64,000 nucleotides of DNA, taken from assembly GCF_963676685.1 (NCBI RefSeq), contig NC_092344.1:97618749-97682748 (forward strand). Direction: 5' to 3'. Both the position numbers and the translations under genes were made by a program. Origin of the DNA: Mytilus edulis (taxonomy: Eukaryota; Mollusca; Bivalvia; Mytilida; Mytilidae). Below, one piece after another: positions 10,067 to 22,000 of the stretch (position 1 is its first letter; each line of letters opens with the position of its first letter). The notes beneath the pieces are model-generated. The model saw only the letters and a list, made by a program, of their open reading frames with translations. It made no database searches and had not been told where the DNA came from.

Positions 10067-13000
10067 GTAAGTGATGTCCATCCTTTTACATCATGGACAA
10101 TTTTAAATTTACAGTTTTAAAGAATCATTTTTATAGTTAGAAAAGTGGAGGGGATTTGTTTGATATATATTATTTACAATTTTGACACAAATTGGATAAA
10201 TAGATATAAATACATGTATGCAGAGTGGTTGCCTGCTATGAGCATTGATGAGCCATTAAGACCAAAGAACAAAGATGTGAACAATTGCAGGTGAATTGTA
10301 TGGTCTTCTTTAGGCTTCAACGATGAGGAAAACACATACCATAAACTAAGCCTGGATTGCAAAATTATATGCATTGATATACAATGTATCATGTTAAGGT
10401 ACATATACAGAAATGATAACATTTCATTTGTTGTGTTTGTGTTGATATAAATATTTAAAAATTTCCAAATAATCTGTTGTGTGTGTGTTGTCTTCAAAAT
10501 AAGCAACATCACTGTACATATATGCCTATTAATTATCTGTACTATTTTTCCTAAGATAAGCCACTCCTAAATTAATTGTGTTCGATATTAAATAAATCTA
10601 TATTATTATTTGACAAAAAAGCATGCCTTCTTTCCTACTTGACCTTGAAACACTTGTGTACATTTGTACTCTTTGATGGTATATAAGTAGACTGTGATTA
10701 AACAAGATTTAAGATCAATTTGGACATAAAAAATATGTGAATTGTCTCATATAGTATTGAAGAAAGTATAGTTGTTGATACTGTAATTTTTTGTATTCTC
10801 AGTTGGAAGAACAGAACCCAATATAGATGACATAGGTTTAGCCTTCCGTCATTTGAATGTCAGTCCTAGTGAGTTAGGAGAATACATTAAGAATGCAGAT
10901 CCTTTACCATACGCTCATGATGTTGTGGCATTTCCTGTTCCAAAGAAACCTAATCTACAGTTCCCTAAACCAGACTGTAGAGAGGTGTTCACAAGGGATG
11001 AATCTATACCAGAGTATATGCCACTTATGCATCCTGAACTGGAAGGTACAGTAGAAATGTAGAAATGTCAATAATGATTATAGATTTTACTTGAAAATTC
11101 TTTTTGTATACATGATATAGTGTATTTTCATCTCTTCATTCTGGCAATATTCATGCCTTATGACATAATACTTCAAACATTTCTTTCTGCCTACCAAGTG
11201 TTTCAGTTATTTAGACTGGGGTAGTAAAACTTGAATGTTACTTGCTTTTTGGGGCAAGAAAAATTACATTTGTTCACAACTGGTCATTTTTACCTCGATA
11301 TACTACTTTAGTCTATGCTGACTATAATCTATACAAATTACTCTTCTTGTATTTGATAAACAAGTTGACATTCATGATTGTGTACAACTAGTAACCTGTA
11401 AAACTTGCCTAAGATAAAATAACAAGAGATTACTGTTTAAAACATTTAGACATGTTGTTTTTTTCTTCAGAGGAAGAGTCTGTGTCTACTGAACCCAGTA
11501 CAGATACAAGAGTAACAGGATTATTACCAGTTCCAATATTGAATCAGATATCAACAAGTCCAGCAGATGGCACTGCTGTAGACAAGCATGCTAATACACC
11601 ACCAGATGGACCTCCATTTAAAAGAAGACGGTATAACTTCTTTATATTTAACTCTTGTCCAGCAAACTGTCCAATGTTTTAAAATAGATAAACATACTTT
11701 ACAAAAGAAGTTAGAAAATTTAAAATGAGAATAAATGGGCATTCAAATTTCACTTGAAAAAATCACTCTATATTATATGAATTTTAATGTAGGTATATAT
11801 TCTGATGTGAATAGAACAAAATTAATGCAATATTGACAGGAGATTAACCAATTATTTGGAAAATTGTTATGAACGAGATTAGGAAGTAAAGAAGATAAGT
11901 GGGATATTCATTCTTCTTTATGTTTCACTACATTATAATTAGATTAAAAAAAGTTGATGGTGAAAATTTGCTATTGTAGATCTTGATTAGATGTGATCCC
12001 ATTATATATATTTTTTTATTAAGTATTTTCTATGTAAAACATGAAATATGTGATACAATAATCTGGATATTTTGCATGAACTCATGCTCCACTACCATAT
12101 ATCACAATTGGGACTAATGTTATGTCAAAACTTTTAAATTGTAGTACATGTAATATCAAATATCACTATTTACTGGTTCTCTTGAATTCATGTTTTTTTC
12201 GCCAAATATAGCCCATGGTCATCAGATTCATCTGTAGCATACTGAATAAATACAATGTTTTGGTTTCTATTTGTAAATGTTTAAATTTTTTGTCTAAACA
12301 ATAATTATTCATTGAAACTTTTACAGGTTAGACAGTGGTGCTCTTCCTGAAGACGCTGGACCATCATTATATGAAATGAAAAGTGTTATCATATCAACGT
12401 CAGGAGATCATACACCAACTCATGGCAAAGCTGGCAAACTTCCTGATCCAAGAACACCACCTCAAGGATATCCTAAAAAGGCAAAAGAATCACCCAAACC
12501 ATCACCTGTCAAACAGTCAAAGAAATCATTGGCAAAAGAAAAATCAGATTCAAATAAAGAAAAAATTGAAAGAGATCTATTTTCTGAAACTGTGTTTGTG
12601 CCAAGTTCTTCAAAATCTGATTCAAAAGATGTACAAACAGAAATTGTAAGACCGAAATCCACTGTAGTGTCACCACCTGGTTATGGGCCTAGATCTAAAT
12701 CTCCTGGTCAGGCTAAAAGTCCTAAAGGTCCAGGACGACCACCAGGTAGACCTCCAAAAAGTCCAGGGAGACCTCCATTAAAGAAAAGTCCAGGTAGACC
12801 TCCCATGCAGAGAAGTCCTGGCAGACCTCCTTTATCAAGAAGTCCAGGTAGATCACCATTCCAAAGAAGTCCAGGAAGACCACCTTTACATAGGAGTCCA
12901 AGTCGGCCTCAATCTGGAAGAAGTCCTGGTCGTCCACCAAAAAGTCCTAGAGGTAGACCCAGAGGATTTATTCCTGTGGTGGTTAAACCTAATCGCCCAG

Positions 13001-16000
13001 CAGATATAGAAACAATTGAAAGAAATATATTAGAAAGAATGTCACCAAATTCACAAATTTCAAATGAAGACATTAAAGATGTTATTTCAACACCAACAAC
13101 TGAACAGCCAATAGATTTGTCTCTGTCTGGAAAATCTACAGAATCATCTGTCAGTGAGGTTGTTGTTAAGACTGAAGAAAATGAAGAAAATTCACAAGAT
13201 GGGTCCTCCAAACTTGTAATCGTAGAACAGTCTCACAGGCCACGTGGTAGACCACCAATCAGTCCAGAGAAGAAAATGGCAAGATTAGCTGCCATTGATG
13301 ACATTATTGATTCAGTTATTGCAAAATCATCTAAAAATGAAGAAACTATAGAGGATAAGAAACCAGTCCCTCACTTTGCTAATTCTGATGATGAAAATAA
13401 AAGTGAATCTAAAGATAAAAAATCAATATTTGATGACGGAGAATCATTTGATGCTTATGTCACAAATGTTAATTTAGATGACATGCAGACTGAGGTCGTA
13501 TCAGAGGTCACCATTAAAACTGAGGCACCTGAGGGGAAGGATGATGTTAATAATATCACTTTACCTACTGGTGAAAAAATACCACCTCTACCACCACCAC
13601 TGCTTACATCCCCACCTATAAAAAGACCGAAAGGACGTCCAAAGGGTTCGGGAAAAAAGAAATTAACAACACCAGTTAAGGAAAAGTCAAAGTTAAAACA
13701 AACTGTTCTGTCTGAAACTATAAGTCAAGTAAATATTTTTGAAAACAAATCACCAGAAGTCAAAAGTCCTGAAAAGAAGCCAATGGATCCATGGATGGCA
13801 GCTATGTCGGCGGCAGGTCTGTCTGTATCAGTACGGCCACCTGAACCAGAGGAAGATACAATGCCTGCTACTCAAGATACAGACGTGTCAGATATAGTGG
13901 AGGTAGAAAATGTCACTATTGAAGTAGGGAATGAAACAGTCGAAGTTAAGACAGAGCCAAGTGAAATCAGAAATGAACCAGTTGTGATTAAAACAGAACC
14001 TCTGGAAACAGGAAAGGATGATAACAAAATTAAGGGAAAATCTGAGAAATCTGAAAAATCTGAAAAATCAAAGGTAAGATTATGTTTTGTTTAGTTTTTT
14101 TATGGAATGGTTGTTATAAAAATAGGAATTGAAGAAGTACTACTAGGCATTTTTGTTTCAAGAAAAACATTTTTTTACTATAAAGTATGTTTCTTATAGA
14201 CCCAATTTGGTTGCAGATATTTAAGTCAATTATTTTACATTTACTTCTTTTAAAGCATTGACCTTACCATCCTAAGTAGGCCAAGATCAAGTTTCTTGGT
14301 GTAAGTTGACAAATAAAGGTTGCTGAAGTTAACATATTTTTGGCATTCAATACTTCAATTTAGTTTTTAAATGACATATTATTGGATTCTTCTTTAATGT
14401 GCATTTATTAGAATATTTTATTGCCAAAACATCAGATTAAGAAATTCTAAAAATTGTCTGCCTTCTTTTTTAAAGACATTTAAAAAATTCCCTATATGTC
14501 TCAAAATCACTAAAACATTATTCTACTGTATTTATTCCACTTATAAAATCATGACAATTAAAAGTTCTTCATTTAAATATTTAAGGAACACAAGAAAAAG
14601 AAAGAAAAGAAAAAGAAAAACAAGAACAAAGACAGAGACAAGGAAAAAAGTAAAAAGGATAAAAGTCGTGAGGTAAGAGTCTTAGTTGTAACTTTCAGTT
14701 CAGTGCTACTCCATTTGTATTTACTGGAATTGAAGCTAAACACTCAAGTATCCTGCTTATAAATATGTCAGCTGAAATTGCATCATAATACACTATTTTT
14801 AAAATCTTAATGAGGTTTAAATTGATTCATTATTATTCTGTAAATGTATTTTCAATTAAGCACTTCTGCTAGTAAGTTTTGTGATATGCTGATAATTAGT
14901 ATTGCTTTGGAGACACTAATCAAATGATGCACTTTTTATATGTGCTAAAATTATTCCAGTCTGTATTTTACTTTTTGTGGTGATGCAGAGAGTATAATTT
15001 GTTGTAGAACCACCAAAAGGAATGCATAAAATTCACCTACCAACTCCATTCATTCATACTTATAGTTTCCTGTTGTTTGATGAAGGATTTTTCATATTTT
15101 TATCTGGTTTATAATTGTAAAACATCCTTTTACTTTTCAGACGTATTTCCCAACCAAGTTGAAGATAAAATTTGGTGGTGCATCAAATAAATGTGAAAGT
15201 ACTCGTGTTATAATGTCTCCAAGAACAGAGTCATCACCAAGTGAATCTCCTCGACAAGAAGGTCTTAAACTGTATGTTTATAATAAAAAAATTATGTTAT
15301 TTATAGATAGATACCGGTTCATTAGATTAAAATTTGATATGATTCTGATCAGTTACATTTAAATAGAGTAGTTTTAGGGTAAAATAGAAACTCACAATTT
15401 TTTGGCACACCCAAATTTACTTTAAACTATCTTAAATAAATTTTTATGTACTGTATACACAAATAAATATTTGTTTAGAGTTGACTTGCACACATATGCA
15501 CCCCCCCCCCCCCCCCCCACATATTTTGGCAAATAAAACTAGAGACACTTTGAAAATGATTTTTTTTTGGTAGTTAAAATGATGTGTAAAAATTTTGACC
15601 TTGCCCCTATTTTTGATGTAATTTCTTCCAAGCTACATATCTCTAATAGCACTCCTTCGATTATTTTACATGCCAATGAAAGTACAAAAAAACTTTGAAT
15701 TCTTAATTTTGAATTCAGTTACATTTCAATTATTTCTAGTGTTATTAAAATGTTATTAAAGCATACCTGAAATTTAAAAAAATATATATAAAAGAAGCAT
15801 TAAAAAATATTATCAAGGTTTTTAATTAAGGTGGTACCCTACACTTTCACTAAAATTAATTTGGCTCGTTTAATTTTCATAAAATATTGACAAAATATTT
15901 TCTTCGACACTTTGACAAAATTATATAAAAATTTTAAAACATTTGAACCAACCATTTTATCAGAAAAATTACACTGGTTATATAGCAGTTTGACAAACAC

Positions 16001-19000
16001 TTATTTTGATAATTGAGAAGCTTAATATTTCCTTAACAACACAACTTAATTAAAACACTTTGCTGATTTTACAGAGTTATCTCCCTGTAGTGTTAGGTAC
16101 CACCTTGAAGAATGACTGTAATATTTGTTTCTTTCTATGAAGAAATAACATAAAAAATGTGGTGCACACTGAATGACCCGCGTAGCAGGTTATTTTAAAG
16201 TGTGCACCACATTTTTATGCCCCACCTATGATAGTAGAGGGCATTATGTTTTCTGGTCTGTGCCTCCGTTCGTCTGTGCGTCCGTCCGTTCAGGTTAAAG
16301 TTTTTGGTCAAGGTAGGTTTTGATGAAGCTGAAGTCCAATCAACTTGAAACTTAGTACACTTGTTGCTTATGATATGATCTTTCTTATTTTAAAGCCAAA
16401 TTAGACTTTTGACCCCAATTTCACGGTCCACTGAACATAGAAAATGAAAGTGGGAGTTTCAGGTTAAAGTTTTTGGTCAAGGTAGTTTTTGATGAAGCTG
16501 AAGTCCAATCAACTTGAAACTTAGTACACTTGTTGCTTATGATATGATCTTTTTAATTTTAAAGCCAAATTAGTCTTTTGACCCCAATTTCACGGTCCAC
16601 TGAACATAATAAATGAAAGTGGGAGTTTCAGGTTAAAGTTTTTGGTCAAGGTAGTTTTTGATGAAGTTGAAGTCCAATCAACTTGAAACTTAGTACACAT
16701 GTTCCATATGATATGATCTTTATAATTTTAATGCCAATTTAGATTTTTTACCCAATTTCACGGTCCATTGAACATGAAAAATGATAGTGCGAGTGGGGCA
16801 TCCGTGTACTTTGGACACATTCTTGTTTATGTTATTTCGAATACACAGAAAAATTACAGTGATTTCTTATAATGTAATTCAAAATTCCATTTTAAACCGG
16901 AGTATATCATGAAAAAACGTTGATGACGTCACCGTCATATGACAATATTATGTCTATGAGCTGATAAACAAAACAACGTCAGTCAATCAGAAGACATGTT
17001 ACATCCAAAATTAAAATATTGTTAGTAAAACAAAATACTTTAAACGTATATTGTCTGGCATCAGTTTATGTTCTTTTGGATTTTTCTTGTTTTTATATTT
17101 ATGTTTGAATTAAAATCTATAAAAAAATCACTAATAATTTTGCAGAGTAATAAAGAAGACTACACCACAGATCTCTGAAACCAAACCAGCATCACCATCT
17201 GTTACTTCAGTAAAGAAAGAGCCAAAAACTAAAGAAATCAAGAAAGAGCCTAAGCCAGGACTTGTGATAGAGGAGGAGCCCCCTGTTCTCACACCAGAAC
17301 CTCCAAAAACAGCAACTCCTCCACCTCCTGTTCTCAGGGTGCCATCCCCTGTTCCTCGTAAAAATCCTAGTAAACTTTCTATCCCAGAGCTACCTCGAGG
17401 TGTTGTCCCATCACCACCCCCACCAAATCTGTCACAGCCATCTACATCCAGTGTACCAAGAAAACGTGAACCTGAAGCTAAAAAATTTCCATCCCCTGCT
17501 CCCACGGAAACTAAAACATCTCCGGTGCAAACCCCATCTACCCCTCCATCATCACCTCCGCATCGTCCAGAATCTCCAGTGGAGCACGTCAATTCACCTC
17601 ATAGTGACACACCTTCTACCAGTCCATACCATTCCCCATCTCCTTCTCCTGGTCCCTCTAACCCCAGGGAGAAGTTTGAATTGCCTCCTATGCCCCCACC
17701 CTCTATAGTTCCTCCCCCTCCTCCTCCATCCAAGCCATCATCAGTACAGAGAACAGTAGTAGCTGAAACGATTGGAACCTTCATAGTAAGTCTGATACTT
17801 AAACCATATTGTAATTGCATAATAGCAGGGTTCAAATAGTCAACTAAAAACAGATTTTACATATACATTCCTATCCATGCTTCAGATTGCTTTCCTGCTT
17901 TATTGCTTTTAATGTTCATTCATTTTATTAGAATGTAAGGCTTTTCGTTGTCTAATATGGCTTTAGAATCATCAAATTATTTATATCCTATATCAAATTT
18001 ATCATTTTTTGCATATAAGTTAATACTAAAATCATTCATAATTAATCTGTCTCTTATCTATATTGAGTAAAAGCTGATAGATGGGTTGTTACCATTATGA
18101 TATGAGCATCCCTGATGAGCACTGTAGTCGAAACATGCATCGGGCGTTAAAAAAACTCCTAGAATAAAATGTATCTGAGATGAGTTTGTTTACATAACTA
18201 TTGTCCTTGTTATCAGGTGTCAGAAGATCATGTTATTGAGGTGAAGTATCATTTCATGTCTGTTACCTCTAACTACACGTCTTTGTTTGTATGATAAGTC
18301 CACATCTAACTACATTTTCTTTTTTATACTGATTTTAAACATGTGTATCACAAAACTGTTTGTCTAGAAATTAAACATTCTATGGGCATTTTCACAGATT
18401 TGATCAGAGAAAGGTTTCATTCCATTTAATTACAAATTGAGATTATATTTCAGAAAAAAGATCAAATCTAATGTTGTCAAAGAAAACAACTGGCTAATCC
18501 TGTATTTTAATTATCAAAAAACTAATGTACCTAGTACTTAGGTTAAAACAAACAAATTGTATGCATATTTATTTAACTTGCATCTGGGAAATATTTTTAA
18601 AATAACTATGTTTGGATTGAATTTAGAACATTTGAAATGCTATTCGAAATCAGTACTTGGGGGTAAAACTGTAAAAGATTAGAATATTTTTATCAGACAA
18701 GAAGTTATTTGTAGGTTACTAGTATTTTGCTACAGGTTAAGCACATTTTGAATTATCAATAAACTGTTTCATTCATATATGTTTGACCACCCTTCACTTA
18801 GTATTGCCAGTAAAACTTTTCAGAGGAGTTACAACATTTTAGTATTATCTGTAACGTTTAGAATATTTACGATCTTTAAAAGAAAAATTTGAATTGATCA
18901 CTAAAAGTACAATGCAAGTTATAAAGAAATAGGGGTGATGTGATTTATCTTATCTATATGGATCTTTTAGTCAAACATATCCATTAGTTGTAATGACTAA

Positions 19001-22000
19001 CATAGAACACAGTATACTAACTCATTGTCATATTACTGTAGTCAACATAAAGTTTGAGGTGATAGTGTTTATAATATTTTAAATATGACGCCACTAAAGA
19101 CAACAACACTCAAATTTTCACCACATGGTATTGGTTTATTAGATCGACATGTTTCACCACATGGTATTGGTTTATTAGATCGACATGTTTCACCTATGGA
19201 TAGGCGTCATCAGTACAATGTTACATTACATTTATTCCCGACGCACCTGGAAGCAGTACCTCCTAGAGCGAAGCCAAATGAATTGGTTCAGAATTACCAT
19301 GAGGTGTTGTCCATTTTGGAAATGAAACCAAACATTTTATCATCTCTTTAACGATACCACTAGGAACCTCCAATAAGACTATATACTATAAGACTACAAG
19401 GAAGAACTTACTCTTACAAACTTTTATTCCTTTATTTAAACAACATTTACTTTTCATTCTATTTATATTTATATGTCATTTCACTTTCACTTTCATTTTC
19501 TATTTATATAACGTCACCATAACTACCATAATTATACTTACACTTCAGGTTAACGGCTCAACCGTAAGAAATGCACCTCACTGTAAATTTGATATGTAAC
19601 ATTGTCCTGATGACGCCTATCTATAGGGGAAACATGTTGATCGAATAAACCAATACCATGCAGTGAAAATTAGAGTGTTGTTGTCTTTAGTGGCGTCATA
19701 TTCTTATTTATTTTAAAACAACTGTGAATACCTAGCAGTATCCACTCATTTTTACCCTACCGCACAATCACCACTTCAGCTGTTGGTTCACTTAATAGAA
19801 TTATAATAATTTAAAGATCAAAGATCAATGTGGAAACAAAAGACGTAGTCATTATCACTCTAATTTCAGTTAACAAAATTAACATTTTCTCCATTTTTCA
19901 TTATGAGATATAACTGTTGAACACATACATCAATTTTTGCATGGAAAGACAATTGACATGATTAACTAAATTTGTATTCCATGTGTGGTAGATTTCTCTT
20001 GTTAGAATTTTTTATACAATTTGGCAAATTTTACTTTCTGGTAATTTTTGCATCAAAGGACATTCATGATATTTCATCATAGTTATTTCCCTCCTTTATC
20101 AAATATAAAATTGTATTGCAGAAATGTTTTTAACTAAAAATAATTGAGTTTAATTAATAACTTTCGGCCAATGTTGTGTTATTTATCATATCGGTTCATT
20201 TAATTTTAAAGTCAAGACATGACAACACAGCCAAGCTTACTGTCACCAAGCTTAAGGTTTGCTTATCATCATAGTTCATATTCTTTAAGTTTTTATATAC
20301 AGTAAAACTTTCTTTGTGGTTGAAAGAAAAATATTTTTCTTTCCAATATCTACCTTTGATGAAGTTTTAATAGATAAGAGCTATAAATAGGTTTTACTGT
20401 ATATTTTTCATGTGTTTGTTATTATCATGTTTTCATTGGTTTTGTTAAGTTACTTTAGATTTCTGTTTTATATTTTTCTACAGAAATATACATTCATTCA
20501 AGAAAACTTCTGAAAACCATACCATTAATTGCGCTACCTTTGTAATTGAACTTGAAAGATTGGCCATGCCTCCACATTACCCTTTACTAATACTATTTAT
20601 CTAAATAATATGTTTATAGTGTTTACATATTAACTGTCTGTTCTACTAACATATTTTTATTTTTGTTTGTACATAGAAAAGTCATCTTGTCATCTCTTGT
20701 TACAGAGTTGGTGTCCTAAAGTATACATTCAGAATCATTTATCCATGAATTTTCAGAATATCCTTATAGATAGTATTCATTTGCAATCATATAACATCAC
20801 TTTATTTTGATCATATGTTACTGACCAAATGTTTTATATTTTTAAGTTACTGAGTCTGATTATCAAACTGATTGGCTAATTTACAGAAAAAAAATATATA
20901 GAAATAGAAAATATGCTTAAATGAATCTAATTTGTAGTTCTTATCACTACACAAATGGACACTCTTTTAAATGTAATTATTATATATAGAATAAAAAATG
21001 GATTATTTTACAAATATACTTGTATACAGGTATGAGCTCATGCCACTTCAGGCATTGTGGAATAGAAATCGATCTTATGCAAGTGCACATATACATTTAC
21101 ATGTGTAAGACTTTGACTGATTTTGAAACATTCAAAAAGAAATCAAAGATGAATTCTGGTTTCTTTTGTTTGGTTCTGAAATCTACTCAATTTTCAAACT
21201 TTTACATCCTTTGCATAGAGTTTATTTTGTACCTGAAAATGGTTATCCAACATATATTGGTATTTAATTCATAACGTCATTTCTATCCGACACAGCTCAT
21301 ATGTTGATCTCATAAAGAAATCAGAAACTGTATTATTATTGCTGCATGTTGTTGTAATGTAAATATAGATTCCTACACTGCAACAAGTGTATTACTATAT
21401 TTCTCCACTCGAGACAGTTAAATTTTATTATTTAAAGCACGAGGCTTGCCGAGCTCTTTAAATAACTAAAATTTAACTGTCGAGAGTGGAGAAATATCGT
21501 AATACGCGAGTTATAGTGTGGGAATCTGTTTCTCTAATGATTTTTATCCTTCTTTTTCAAAGATTTTCAGAAACTTGTGTTCTTTATATGCGACGTCATC
21601 AGGCATTGCCGCCTTTTTTCATGGCTTCACAATAGGAAAATTCAGAAGAAAACAAAACATTTAGACGTCATAATCAAATTTCGACTAATCATTTGCCGAG
21701 ATCAGATTTTTCACTAGTGAGGAAAATATTTTCTCACACTGGTCAGGAAATGTGAAAATAGCACAAAAATTAGAGAAATGTAATTTGATTATTGTAGTGT
21801 GCAAATATAAATTTATTTTCCATTGAGTTTTGTTTAAAGTTGGTTTTAATTTTTGAATGACACTGTTTTCAGGATGCCACTGGACAGAAAGTTTGGATTT
21901 GTCCGACATGTAAGATGCCAGACGATGGAAGTCCTATGATTGGTTGTGACATATGTGATGATTGGTATCATTGGTTAGTAGATAAAGGATAGATTGTTAC

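Noticed and set aside
12909-13211. Minus-strand frames across TAF3 exon 4
   Set aside because: Shadows of the coding strand, with no family features of their own.
17131-17592. 153-codon Gly-rich frame on the minus strand
   Set aside because: It is the complement of TAF3 exon 7, whose Pro-rich codons give Gly on the other strand.
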